Shown piece by piece: positions 25,085 through 33,972 of a DNA stretch of 64,000 nucleotides. The notes under the pieces were generated by a model. It searched no databases and had not been told where the DNA came from. It saw only the letters and a list, made by a program, of their open reading frames with translations. The position numbers and the translations under genes were made by a program. The first letter of the stretch is position 1, and every line of letters starts with the position of its first letter. Source of the stretch: DTPU01 sp963827855 (GTDB lineage Bacteria > Planctomycetota > Phycisphaerae > Sedimentisphaerales > Anaerobacaceae); assembly GCA_963827855.1 (NCBI GenBank), contig CAWHBY010000002.1:248001-312000 (forward strand). The letters are read 5' to 3'.

Positions 25085-25125
25085 GAGAGCTATTAGCTGT
25101 TAGCGATTGGCTGCTAGCCGGAGGG
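25085..25125 (+). repeat. TTAGC heptad array after the oxidoreductase stop codon
   Basis: GCTATTAGCTGTTAGCGATT and further units ending CTAGCCGG begin 5 bp after the TAA stop of the oxidoreductase gene and run into MSR copy 4. Confidence 0.8.
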
Positions 25126-25126
25126 A

Positions 25127-25345
25127 ATGGGGAACGAAGCCGTACGCATGCGAGCAAGCAGGCCTCCATTCTGCGAGCTCGCTCGCAGAATGGAGGCCGG
25201 CGCAGATCGCCCGGTACGCCGCGGCGTACCGGTAGACGCGAAGCGTCGCGTACGGCGGTGCCACGAACAAGTCCAACCTGTCAGAGCCGGCGACAGCCAT
25301 TCGCGTGCATTCGCGTTATTCGCGGCAAACAGACTCCTTCAGTTC
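25127..25345 (+). repeat. MSR copy 4, 3' part only
   Basis: Keeps the stem CTGCGAGC/GCTCGCAG in place of GGGCAAGC/GCTTGCCC, CCGGTACGCC/GGCGTACCGG (25211-25232) in place of CCGGAAGGC/GCCTTCCGG, and the right closing arm in an ATTCGCGTTATTCGCGGC form. Confidence 0.8.
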
Positions 25346-25397
25346 TCTTGTCTGCCACGGTGGCTGGCAGTGCTCACGAGAACCAGGACCGGCACCA

Positions 25398-25556
25398 TGC
25401 CTTGCTGAAAGCAATGTGCGCGATGGTCACCTTGGCAGACGATCCAAAGTTGACCAGCAGCCCCAGTCGCAGACCGCTGGCCCTGAGGTAGTTGATGACC
25501 TGGGCACGATGCTCGCCATTGAGGCTCTCGACTGCCTTGACTTCCACCATAACCGT
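25398..25556 (-). pseudogene. GxxExxY gene remnant (C-terminal half)
   Basis: About 52 residues (VEVKAVESLNGEHRAQVINYL, then RLGLLVNFGSSAKVTIAHIAF) match the C-terminal half of the intact copies at roughly 75%. The N-terminal half, including GxxExxY, is missing: upstream of it the sequence passes directly into MSR copy 5. It is more diverged than the three intact copies, so it belongs to an older insertion. Confidence 0.7.
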
Positions 25557-25570
25557 GTGGCGGTCTGATG

Positions 25571-26050
25571 GGAGCGGTTGTTGTTTCTTGCCGCGAATAA
25601 CGCGAATACGCGCGAATGCTGGCGCGGGGGCGTGGGTATTGGTATTGTCGTGGCATCGCCGCCTGATCCACGGCTGCGCCGTGCCTCGGCGACTGCGTCG
25701 CCAAGGGCGGCCTACGGAATGGGCCGCTTTTCCAGGCAAGCCTGGAACGCGTCCCTTTCCTATGCCTCGATCCGGCGGCTCAATCTATGGGCAAGACATC
25801 CTTCCCATCAAGAAAGAGGACCTCGGGGGACTCTCGCCAGGGAACAAAGCCGTACGCCTGCGAGCAAGCAGGACTCCATGGAGCGAGCTCGCTCGCAGAA
25901 TGGAGGCCGGCGAGATCGCTCGGTACGCCGCGGCGTACCGGTAGACGCGAAGCGTCGCGTACGGCGGTGCCACGAACAAGTCCAACCTGTCAGAGCCGGC
26001 GACAGCCATTCGCGTCTATTCGCGTTCATTCGCGGCACAAAGACTCCTTC
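25571..26050 (+). repeat. MSR copy 5, complete
   Basis: Left arm GCCGCGAATAACGCGAATAC; right arm CGCGTTCATTCGCGGC. Hairpins are of the TCCAGGC/GCCTGGA, GCGAGC/GCTCGC and CGGTACGCC/GGCGTACCG types. The two closing arms of this copy pair less well than those of copies 1 and 9. Confidence 0.8.
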
Positions 26051-26238
26051 AGTTCTCCTCTCCACCGCACTAACAGCGCGGGCCCACGTATGTCCGCACA
26101 GTCGTCACCCTTGACAGGACCCCGGTACCAGGGGATGATCATTACGACTATGGATGCATCCGCGATCCATCGAATGAGGCCTGTCCGGCCCGTGGCCCGG
26201 TCTTCTCGCGTAATGCCTACCTGCGGGAGCGAAATCAC

Positions 26239-27552
26239 ATGCCTTCAAGACATCACCTGACTCGACGCCAGTTTCTCTCCAAGACCGTGGCGGGCCTGGG
26301 CGCTGCAGTGGCCTTTCCCACGGTCATCCCTGCCTCGGCACTGGGCAAGGCAGGCGCCCGGCCGCCGGGCGATCGCATCACGATGGGCTTCATTGGCGTG
26401 GGCGGCCAGGGTAGCGGCCATCTCCTTGGAGGGGCCTGGACCTATGTGCCTGGCGGCTACAGTGCGAGGCCGGACGTCCAAGTGCTGGCCGTCTGTGACA
26501 TCCAACAGGACCGCAGAGAAAACGCCAGACAGCGAGTCAACCAAGTCTATCAGGAGCGGCTGGGCAGTGGCTCCTTCAAACCCTGCGAGGCGTACACGGA
26601 CTTCAGGCAGGTCCTGGACAGGCCTGACATCGATGCGGTGCTCATTGCCACCCCTGCACACTGGCACGCCACCATGGCAGTCATGGCCTGCCAGGCAGGC
26701 AAGGACGTCTACTGCGAGAAACCCACTGCAGGGACGGTCCGAGAGAGCCAGGCGGTCCTCGCTGCAGTCCGGCGGTACGGCCGGGTGTACCAGGCAGGCA
26801 CCCAGCAGAGGAGCGAGTACAACGGCTACTTCCGCAGGGCCTGCGAGATGGTCCGGGCCGGGAGGATCGGCAGGCTCAAGGAGATCTACATGTACCGCGA
26901 CGGCGGCGCGATTACGTGGCCCAGCCGATTCGGCCCTGGCCAGCCCGTGCCAGCGGGCATCGACTGGGACCTGTTCCTTGGCCCTGCGCCGATGATCCCC
27001 TTTGATGGCAACCTGGGCGCACACCGGTTTGACCTCGGCGAGCTCAACTGGGGCCAGCACCACTATGACATCGTGCAGTGGGCGGCCAACGCCGATGACA
27101 CCGGCCCCGTGGAGCTCTGGATGGAGGAAGGGCGATCCTGCTACAAGTACGCAAGCGGCGTGGTCGTCTATGGCAGGCCCTACCCGGGTGAGAAGGCGGG
27201 CATGGACGGCGGAGTGACCCTCGTGGGGACCAACGGCCGGATCACTGTGGATAGGGGCAACCTGCTCTCGGTCCCTGAAGATGTTGTGCGTGAGCCGATC
27301 GGGCCCGATGAGCCGCGGCTCTATCGATCGGACAGCCACTCCGGCAACTTCCTGGACTGTGTGCGAACCCGCAGGCGCACGATCTGCGACGCGGACGTCG
27401 CACACCGTGCAGCCAGCAGCCTGCTCCTGGGCGGCATAGTCAAGCAGGTGCAGCGTCCTCTGAAGTGGGACCCCACGCTGGAGGAGTTCATCGGCGATGC
27501 GGAGGCCAACCGGCTTCTCTCGATCGCCCAACGGCCGCCGTGGTGTGTCTGA
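26239..27552 (+). CDS. Gfo/Idh/MocA-family oxidoreductase with Tat signal
   Basis: A 437-residue protein with the leader TRRQFLSKTVAGLGAAVAFP. The nucleotide-binding motif is GFIGVGGQGSGHLL, followed by VLIATPAHWHATMA and the EKP motif DVYCEKPTAGTV. The second domain has ELNWGQHHYDIVQW where related enzymes place an active-site histidine. It probably oxidises a sugar or inositol derivative in the periplasm, perhaps with a bound cofactor as in glucose-fructose oxidoreductase; the substrate is not readable. A GGAG site lies 9 bp before the ATG. It is 41 bp upstream of the HEAT-repeat gene. Confidence 0.88.
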   Translation: MPSRHHLTRRQFLSKTVAGLGAAVAFPTVIPASALGKAGARPPGDRITMGFIGVGGQGSGHLLGGAWTYVPGGYSARPDVQVLAVCDIQQDRRENARQRVNQVYQERLGSGSFKPCEAYTDFRQVLDRPDIDAVLIATPAHWHATMAVMACQAGKDVYCEKPTAGTVRESQAVLAAVRRYGRVYQAGTQQRSEYNGYFRRACEMVRAGRIGRLKEIYMYRDGGAITWPSRFGPGQPVPAGIDWDLFLGPAPMIPFDGNLGAHRFDLGELNWGQHHYDIVQWAANADDTGPVELWMEEGRSCYKYASGVVVYGRPYPGEKAGMDGGVTLVGTNGRITVDRGNLLSVPEDVVREPIGPDEPRLYRSDSHSGNFLDCVRTRRRTICDADVAHRAASSLLLGGIVKQVQRPLKWDPTLEEFIGDAEANRLLSIAQRPPWCV

Positions 27553-27592
27553 GAGTGCTCAGAGAAGGTGAGAAGCTAAGAAGGGTAGAAGG

Positions 27593-30019
27593 ATGAGAAA
27601 CATCCTTGGATTCGCCTGCGTGATGGGGATCAGTCTCCTTCTCGTGGCTGTTCAGGCTGCAGACACGACCGAGGAGCAGCAATTGATCGCAGTCCTGCAG
27701 TCTGGTCGCTCCCCGCAAGACAAGGACGCGGCATGTGCCAGGCTCAAGCGGATCGCCACGAGAGAGGCAGTGCCTGCACTCGCCGGCCTGCTGGTCGATG
27801 AGCAGCTCTCGCACTCTGCCAGGTATGTGCTGGAGTCCCTGCCTGGACCTGAGGCGCAGCAGGCCTTGATCGACTCGCTTGCCAGGACCCAGGGCCTGAC
27901 CAAGGTGGGCATCGTCAACTCCCTGGCAGTGCGGGCTGACGGACAGGCAGTACCCAGCCTGATTCCCCTGCTGGCTGATCCAGACGCACAGACCGCCAGT
28001 GCAGCGGCTGCTGCACTGGGCAAGTGTGCAGGTCCAGATGCGACCAAGGCACTGCAGACCTCGCTGGCCACAGCCAAGGAGCCTCTGCGGCCTGCTCTTG
28101 CAGATGCCCTCCTCTCCTGTGCAACGCGCCTTGCAGACTCTGGCGACCGCATCGCCAGCCCGGCAATCTTCAGGCAGCTCTATGAGACAGAGAAGGGAGA
28201 TGCCCTTCGCCAGGCAGCATACCTCGGCATGATCCGTACCTCGACCGACCCCATCGCCCTGGTCACAGCAGCCATTGCAGGCCAGGATGGCCCCAGCCAG
28301 GCCGCAGCACTTCAGGCTGCAGCAGCCCTCGAAGGCCCGGCTGCCACGAAGGCCTTGGCCGGCCTGTTGACCAAGGCAGGCCCTCCAGTCCAGGCCGCCC
28401 TGATGGACGCCCTCACGCAGAGAGCAGATCCTGCTGCAGCCCCCGCCGTGGCCGCACTGGTCACCAGCACCGATGCTGGGCTCAGGCTGGCTGCAATGAG
28501 GACCCTGGCTGTGATCGGCGACGCCTCCCAGGTCCGGCCCCTCGCTGAGGCCGCCGCATCATCGACCGGTGACATGCAGCGGCTGGCGAGGCAGTCCCTC
28601 GTGCAACTGCACCGGGGCAAGGTGACCCAGGCCCTGCTGGACGCGATGGCCTCTGCGTCGCCCGCGGTCGCGGCTGAGCTGTCGCAAGCCCTCGGAGAGC
28701 GGGCAGACTCCGGGGCAGTACCCAGACTGATCGAGCTCGCCGCTGCAGGACCTGACCGCGCACGCACCTCTGCATGCGCGGCATTGGCGATGCTCGCAGG
28801 CAAGGACGAGGTCGGTCCCCTGGTCCGGCTGGTCACAGAGGCTGGGAGCGACCCGGTCCGGGATGCGGCGAGCCAGGCCCTTGCCTCTGTCTGCAGACGC
28901 CTGCAATCCAGACACGTGGACCTGGATCCACAGCCGATTGTGGCTGCCGTGCAGGCAGCCAGGCCCGCCGTCCGACTGGCACTGCTACCCGTCTGCGGCA
29001 CTGTGGTCCACCCCCTCACTCGCGAGGTACTGGTCAAGACGTCCGCTGATCCGGATCCCGCGATCCGGACTGCTTCAGTCCGATCTGCGTGCGAGTCCCG
29101 CGACACAGGGCTTCTGGGCCATCTTCTGAAGATCGCAGTAGGCGATGCAGATCCAGGCGTCAGGGTCCTCGCGATCAGGGCCTGCGTCCGGCTGACTCAG
29201 CAGCAGGCCCCTGCGCCGCTGGCCACGCAGCAGCGGATCGCCGCGCTCACCGGCCTGCTCGCCTGCTCCAGCAGACCCGAGGAGAAACGACTGGTCCTGT
29301 CAGGCCTCTCCGAGGTCCCGGATCCCCAGGCGTTGGGCCTGATGGTCCCCCTGCTGGCCAGTGCCGACACCCGCAACGAGGCCGCCCTGGCCATCGCCAA
29401 GGTGAGCGGCGCCATCGCGGGCGGCCAGCCCTCCGTGGCCAAGGATGCGTTGAAGAAGGTCCTGGCGGTCAGCGAAGATCCGGCTGCGAGGCAGGCGGCA
29501 GAGACACTCCTGAAGCAGATCGATGCCAACTCGGGCCACGTCACCGCCTGGCAGGTGGCAGGCCCCTACAAACAGGACGGCAAGGACTACGCCGCCCTGT
29601 TCGACATGGCCTTTGGGCCCGAGGAGCCCAACGCCCCGGGTGTGCAGTGGAGACCGCTGGCCGCAGGGACTGACCCTACGCGTCCCTGGGCGATCGACCT
29701 GCTCAAGGCACTCGGCGGTGAGCAGTGCGTAGCCTATGCCCGGACCTGGATCGTCAGCAACCGCCCGATGGCGGCACGGTTTGAGATGGGCAGTGACGAC
29801 GGCCTGAAGGTCTGGCTCAACGGCCAGCTCGTGCACGTCAACAATACGGCCCGGCCGCTCACGGCCGGCTCTGACAAGGTGGACGTGACGCTCAAGCAGG
29901 GCCGCAACGCGCTCCTGCTCAAGATCACCCAGAACAATCTCCCCTGGGAATTCTGTGTTCGGGTCGTCGGACCCGACGGATCCAGCCTGGAGGACCTCCG
30001 CTTTGATGCCCTGGAGTGA
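27593..30019 (+). CDS. Exported HEAT-repeat protein with a C-terminal beta-sandwich domain
   Basis: An 808-residue protein with a signal peptide (ILGFACVMGISLLLVAVQA). Residues about 25-640 are a run of around fifteen HEAT-like helical pairs rich in Ala and Leu (for example AVPALAGLLVDEQLSHSARY and PAVRLALLPVCGTVV). Residues about 645-808 form a separate domain beginning VTAWQVAGPY, with SDDGLKVWLNGQLV and KQGRNALLLKITQN, a jelly-roll type often found in PA14-like or glycosidase-associated domains. It is probably a periplasmic scaffold or carbohydrate-binding protein. It overlaps the next gene's ribosome-binding site and is part of the oxidoreductase operon. Confidence 0.8.
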   Translation: MRNILGFACVMGISLLLVAVQAADTTEEQQLIAVLQSGRSPQDKDAACARLKRIATREAVPALAGLLVDEQLSHSARYVLESLPGPEAQQALIDSLARTQGLTKVGIVNSLAVRADGQAVPSLIPLLADPDAQTASAAAAALGKCAGPDATKALQTSLATAKEPLRPALADALLSCATRLADSGDRIASPAIFRQLYETEKGDALRQAAYLGMIRTSTDPIALVTAAIAGQDGPSQAAALQAAAALEGPAATKALAGLLTKAGPPVQAALMDALTQRADPAAAPAVAALVTSTDAGLRLAAMRTLAVIGDASQVRPLAEAAASSTGDMQRLARQSLVQLHRGKVTQALLDAMASASPAVAAELSQALGERADSGAVPRLIELAAAGPDRARTSACAALAMLAGKDEVGPLVRLVTEAGSDPVRDAASQALASVCRRLQSRHVDLDPQPIVAAVQAARPAVRLALLPVCGTVVHPLTREVLVKTSADPDPAIRTASVRSACESRDTGLLGHLLKIAVGDADPGVRVLAIRACVRLTQQQAPAPLATQQRIAALTGLLACSSRPEEKRLVLSGLSEVPDPQALGLMVPLLASADTRNEAALAIAKVSGAIAGGQPSVAKDALKKVLAVSEDPAARQAAETLLKQIDANSGHVTAWQVAGPYKQDGKDYAALFDMAFGPEEPNAPGVQWRPLAAGTDPTRPWAIDLLKALGGEQCVAYARTWIVSNRPMAARFEMGSDDGLKVWLNGQLVHVNNTARPLTAGSDKVDVTLKQGRNALLLKITQNNLPWEFCVRVVGPDGSSLEDLRFDALE

Positions 30020-30024
30020 AACCC

Positions 30025-30897
30025 ATGACCTGCCACAGAGACACCTCCCGTCGTGACTTCCTCAAAGAGACGCTGGCCTTCACCGCAGCCGTGGCTGCCG
30101 CACGGGCGAGCCAAGCCGAGGGTGCGCCCAGCCTTGCGCCAGGACAGCTTCCCAAGATCAAGCTGGGTAAGCTCGAGGTGTCACGGCTCATCCTGGGAAG
30201 CAATCCCTTCTGGGGCTGGTCGCACGGCAATCCCCAGGGTACGGACCAGCAGATGCGGGACTACTACACGGACAGCCAGATCGTGAAGGTGCTGGATGCA
30301 GCGGCAGACCACGGCATCATGGCCGTGTGGACGCCCTGCTACGACCGGTGGATCAGGCTGTGGAACGAGTACCAGCAGCAAGGCGGGAAGATGAAGTTCT
30401 GGATCGCCCAGCCCCACGTTGAACCCGACAAGATGAAGGAGGACATCACCCTTGCGGCCAAGAACGGCGCGAAGGCGATCTGCATCCAGGGTATCCGGGT
30501 GGACGAGCAGATGAACGCCGGCAAGTTCGACGTGGTACGCGACTGGCTGGAGCACATCAGGAGCTACGGCCTGCCTGCAGGCATGGCCACGCACGGGGCT
30601 AAGACCCACCTCGTCGCAGAGGAGAAGGGCCTGCCCACGGACTTCTACCACCAGACCCTGTACAGACCCGACACCTATGTCCGTGAGGGGCTCGAGGAGT
30701 CTCTGGACACGATCGAGAAGCTGACCAAGCCCGTCGTGGCCTACAAGGCCCTCGGCGCGGGCCGCGTCATGCCTGCAGACACCCTGCCCTACATCTTCAA
30801 GCGACTCAAGCCCAAGGACGGCGTCTGCATCGGCGTGTTCCCGAAGACCCGCGACGAGATCGTAGAGAATGCCGGCCTGGTGAAGAGGCTGTCGTAG
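30025..30897 (+). CDS. Tat-exported aldo/keto reductase-like protein
   Basis: A 290-residue protein with a twin-arginine leader (SRRDFLKETLAFTAAVAAA), then an aldo/keto-reductase-like barrel start (KLGKLEVSRLILGSNPFWGW). Later strands include AVWTPCYDRWI, AICIQGIRV and VVAYKALGAGRV. The tyrosine and lysine of the classical AKR tetrad are not obvious, so enzyme activity is uncertain. The ATG at 30025 has GGAG 8 bp upstream; a GTG at 30016 would overlap the previous stop. Last gene of the operon; an MSR repeat follows within 50 bp. Confidence 0.75.
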   Translation: MTCHRDTSRRDFLKETLAFTAAVAAARASQAEGAPSLAPGQLPKIKLGKLEVSRLILGSNPFWGWSHGNPQGTDQQMRDYYTDSQIVKVLDAAADHGIMAVWTPCYDRWIRLWNEYQQQGGKMKFWIAQPHVEPDKMKEDITLAAKNGAKAICIQGIRVDEQMNAGKFDVVRDWLEHIRSYGLPAGMATHGAKTHLVAEEKGLPTDFYHQTLYRPDTYVREGLEESLDTIEKLTKPVVAYKALGAGRVMPADTLPYIFKRLKPKDGVCIGVFPKTRDEIVENAGLVKRLS

Positions 30898-30944
30898 AGG
30901 TAGCAGCAGGCGAGGCGTAGATGCACGGGTAGGGCTGGCGGCTG

Positions 30945-31461
30945 CTTGATCTACGTGGCGGCTGGATGGGGAGCGTCTTTGTTTTTCTGCCGCGAACCCC
31001 GCCAACTCCGCGAACGCTGGCGCGGGGACGCGGGTCTGGACATGTTCGTGACTCCGCCGCCTGATCCACGGCTGCGCCGTGCCTTGGCGACTGCGTCGCC
31101 AAGGGCGGCCTTCGGAAAGGAACGCTTTTCCAAGCCAGCTTGGAACGCGTCCCCTTCCTCGGCCTTGATCAGACGGCTCGGGCTGCGTTGGAACAACCTT
31201 TCCCATGGCCCTTTAAAGAGAAGGAATAGGCCAACGGGACTCACGCACACAGTCTGAGCCGTACGCATGTGAGCAAGCAGGTCCCTGCGGGGCAAGCTGG
31301 CTTGACCAAGCGGGGACCTGCGCAGATCACCCGGAAGGCAACGCCTTCCGGTAGACGCGAAGCGTCGCGTACGGCGATGCTGCGACCAAGTCAAACCTCC
31401 CGCCCACGGCGGCAGCCGTTCGCGGAGTTGGCGGGGTTCGCGGCAAAAACCGCCTTCGGTT
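30945..31461 (+). repeat. MSR copy 6, split by the second IS copy
   Basis: Left arm GCCGCGAACCCCGCCAACTC and right arm GTTGGCGGGGTTCGCGGC match exactly here, the C in the left arm answering the G in the right. The IS lies just after the closing arm, in CCTTCGGTT; the remaining tail of the repeat resumes at 32827 and leads into a GxxExxY gene. The central stem is of the GGTCCC/GGGGACC type. Confidence 0.85.
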
Positions 31462-31500
31462 TGAGGTACTCCCAGTTGTCAAGACCAAAGACGGCTGAGT

Positions 31501-32448
31501 TTAAGCTCTATTCACTAGTAGCAGTGTCTTCTTTCTTTTTGCCTCTTTTTCTTTCTTGTTGACCGTTGTTAGGTTGTTAAGTCTCCATCCGTGGACCTCC
31601 GTTCCTGTTGGCAGCATCGCCGAAGGGAGGCCAGAGGGCAGCTCACCGAAGTGGACCTCGGCTGGCGTCAGGTATCCCAACGACTGATGCAGCCGTTTGT
31701 GGTTGTAGAAGCCAAAGAACCGGCCTAGACCATGGCGGGCCTCATCAACGTCGCCGTAGTCATTCAGGTAGACCTCCTCGTACTTCACCGTGCGCCAGAG
31801 CCGTTCTACGAAGATGTTGTCAAACACACGACCCTTGCCGTCCATGCTGATCGCCACCGATGCGGTCTTCAGCAGTCCCGTGAAAGACTCACTGGTGAAC
31901 TGGCTGCCTTGGTCTGTGTTGAAGATCTCCGGCTTGGCTTGATGCAGGGCCTGGCGAAGGGCCTCCACACAGAACCAGGCATCCAACGTGGTCGATAGTA
32001 CCCACGACAGCACGTATCGGCTGAACCAATCCAGAACCGCCGCCAGGTACACAAAGCCTTGTCGCAGGCGAATGTATGTCAGGTCTGCTGCCCAGACCTG
32101 GTTGGGACGAGTGATCGCCAGGCCACCCAGCAAATACGGGTAAATCTGGGGTTCTGAGCCCCCAGGCTGGCTGAGATGGGGCTTGGCGTAGATTGCCTCC
32201 AGACCCATCAGCCGTAGCAGCCGTCTGACCCGGTTATGACCGATCCGTAGGCCTTGCCGGCCCAGCCATGCCGTCATGCGTTCGACACCGTAGAACGGTG
32301 TGCAGGTGTACTGTTCATCCAGCAAACGCATCACTGAAAGGTCCTCTGCATTGAGTCCTTGGGGCACGTAGTACATCCAGGTTCTACTGATCCCCAGCAG
32401 CCGAGATTGCTGCCGTACACTGAGACGGCAGCCTGCTGGCTCGATCAT
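31501..32448 (-). CDS. IS3-family transposase OrfB, copy 2
   Basis: A 315-residue DDE transposase identical in translation to the copy at 22364, with the same catalytic D, D and E positions and the ATGA overlap with OrfA. No disabling change is visible. Confidence 0.9.
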   Translation of the reverse strand: MIEPAGCRLSVRQQSRLLGISRTWMYYVPQGLNAEDLSVMRLLDEQYTCTPFYGVERMTAWLGRQGLRIGHNRVRRLLRLMGLEAIYAKPHLSQPGGSEPQIYPYLLGGLAITRPNQVWAADLTYIRLRQGFVYLAAVLDWFSRYVLSWVLSTTLDAWFCVEALRQALHQAKPEIFNTDQGSQFTSESFTGLLKTASVAISMDGKGRVFDNIFVERLWRTVKYEEVYLNDYGDVDEARHGLGRFFGFYNHKRLHQSLGYLTPAEVHFGELPSGLPSAMLPTGTEVHGWRLNNLTTVNKKEKEAKRKKTLLLVNRA

Positions 32449-32750
32449 GCCTCGTCGGTCTGTGGCTGAGAAAGCCCTAGCTTTTTTTTGAGGAACTCGA
32501 CTTCCATGGTCAACTGCCCGATCTGCTGCAGCATCCTCGCCTCCCGACGCTCCTGGCCCACCCGACTGGGCCCTCGTGACTCAGCCAGGATCTCGGGCAG
32601 CCGGTCCAAGGCTTCCGCCTTCCATCGCGTTACCAAGCACGGATGGATGTTGTGCTCGCCAGCAATCTGATTGGTGGTCTTATGTCCCTCCAGGGCCTTG
32701 ATCACGACCTTCGCCTTCTCCTGACCACTGTACTGCTTTCGTTTGTTCAT
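32445..32750 (-). CDS. IS3-family transposase OrfA, copy 2
   Basis: A 101-residue helix-turn-helix protein identical in translation to the copy at 22062, with the same eight-A slippery run before the OrfB overlap. Confidence 0.9.
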   Translation of the reverse strand: MNKRKQYSGQEKAKVVIKALEGHKTTNQIAGEHNIHPCLVTRWKAEALDRLPEILAESRGPSRVGQERREARMLQQIGQLTMEVEFLKKKLGLSQPQTDEA

Positions 32751-32879
32751 CGGGACCTCCAGGTCTCGGCCAGCATACCACAGATTCGTTGCTTATACAC
32801 TGGTCCCAAAAACCGGGAGTATCATAGTTCTCCACTCCGCCGCGACGACAGGCTGCGTCAACAGAAGTCGGCGACGTCG

Positions 32880-33269
32880 TCACCCTTTACAGAACGCAAT
32901 ACGCTCGATCGTGGCCTTGGGGAACGATCCAAAGTTGACCAGCAGCCCCAAATGCAGGCCACTTGCCCTCAGATAGTTCATCACCTGGGCACGGTGTTCT
33001 CCCGTGAGGCCCTTCACCGCCTTAATCTTTACAAGGACACGACCGTAACACAGCAGATCTGCCCTGAAGGTCTGCTGTAGTACATGTCCTTTGTACGAAA
33101 GACTCAACTCAGGTTGGGATTGGATCGGGATGTCTCGGGCCGCCAGTTCCCTTTCCAGGCTCTCCTGGTAGACCGATTCGAGAAATCCTGTGCCCAGTTG
33201 CCTGTTCACCTCGAAAATCGCCCCCTGGATGGCGTAGCACTCCTCTTTGAACAACAGTTCATCTCTCAT
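32880..33269 (-). CDS. GxxExxY protein, copy 2, with altered catalytic motif
   Basis: A 129-residue homologue of the gene at 21167, with GFLESVY intact. The EIK of the PD-(D/E)XK core reads KIK here (YGRVLVKIKAVKG): GTG GAG in the other copies is GTA AAG. Loss of this glutamate should remove nuclease activity if the predicted active site is right. The start has the same GGAGG site. It lies between MSR copies 6 and 7, with the IS inserted on the 3' side. Confidence 0.8.
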   Translation of the reverse strand: MRDELLFKEECYAIQGAIFEVNRQLGTGFLESVYQESLERELAARDIPIQSQPELSLSYKGHVLQQTFRADLLCYGRVLVKIKAVKGLTGEHRAQVMNYLRASGLHLGLLVNFGSFPKATIERIAFCKG

Positions 33270-33311
33270 GGTACCTCCGGGTTGGGTTATCTCGCCCAGC
33301 AAAACTGGCGA

Positions 33312-33832
33312 CTACTGTATCCAAGTGGCAGCTGGATGGGAAGCGTCTTTGTTTTTCTGCCGCGAACCCCGCTAACTCCGCGAACGCTGGCGCGGGGACG
33401 CGGGTCTGGACATGTTCGTGACTCCGCCGCCTGATCCACGGCTGCGCCGTGCCTCGGCGACTGCGTCGCCAAGGGCGGCCTACGGAATGGGCCGCTTCTC
33501 CAGGCAAGCCTGGAACGCGTCCCCTTCCTAGGCCTCGATCTGGCGGCTCGGGCCAAGGGTGAGGCTTCCTTCCGAGCAAAGAAGACGACTTTGGGGGCTA
33601 TCGCCAGGGAACGAAGCCGTACGCATGTGAGCAAGCAGGTCCCTGCGGGGCAAGCTGGCTTGACCAAGCGGGGACCTTGCGCAGATCACCCGGAAGGCAA
33701 GGCCTTCCGGTAGACGCGGAGCGTCGCGTACGGCAATGCCACGAACAAGCCCAACCTGTCAAAACCGGCGACAGCCATTCGTGTCTATTCGCGTTCATTC
33801 GCGGCAAAAAACTCCTTCAGTTCTCCTCTGTC
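33312..33832 (+). repeat. MSR copy 7, complete
   Basis: Hairpin 3 is TCCAGGC/GCCTGGA (33499-33514), differing on both arms from copy 1. The two closing arms are of different sub-types: left CGCGAACCCC form, right CGCGTTCATTCGCGGC form, so they pair poorly. This copy may be a recombinant of two sub-types. Confidence 0.8.
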
Positions 33833-33920
33833 GTTCTCCACTCCAGATTCGCGACAGGACGACTTTGGACTGGGTGCCATCGGGGCGGCGCCAGCCGATT
33901 TCGGCTAAGCGCAAAAGCTA

Positions 33921-33972
33921 AGGACCCGCGAAGAACCGCGGCAAACCTTCACCTTGTTTCTTCGCGGGTCCT
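33921..33972. repeat. Miniature R180 palindrome at the end of the PQQ-propeller gene
   Basis: AGGACCCGCGAAGAA at 33921-33935 is the exact complement of TTCTTCGCGGGTCCT at 33958-33972. Read on the minus strand it starts TTAGGACCCGCGAAGAAACA, close to the left end of the R180 copy at 58923, then passes almost at once to the opposite end. The TAG stop of the PQQ gene lies in its first bases. It could also act as a transcription terminator. Confidence 0.7.

Larger units (their letters stand above)
31462..32826 (-). mobile_element. IS3-family insertion sequence, copy 2 (1365 bp), inverted
   Basis: Same length and proteins as the copy at 21986, in the opposite orientation. It is flanked by a 3-bp direct repeat GTT (31459-31461 and 32827-32829), and joining the flanks restores the repeat's CGGTTCTCC text. 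This is a clean transposition event. Together the two copies bracket 8.1 kb that holds the oxidoreductase operon. Confidence 0.9.
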
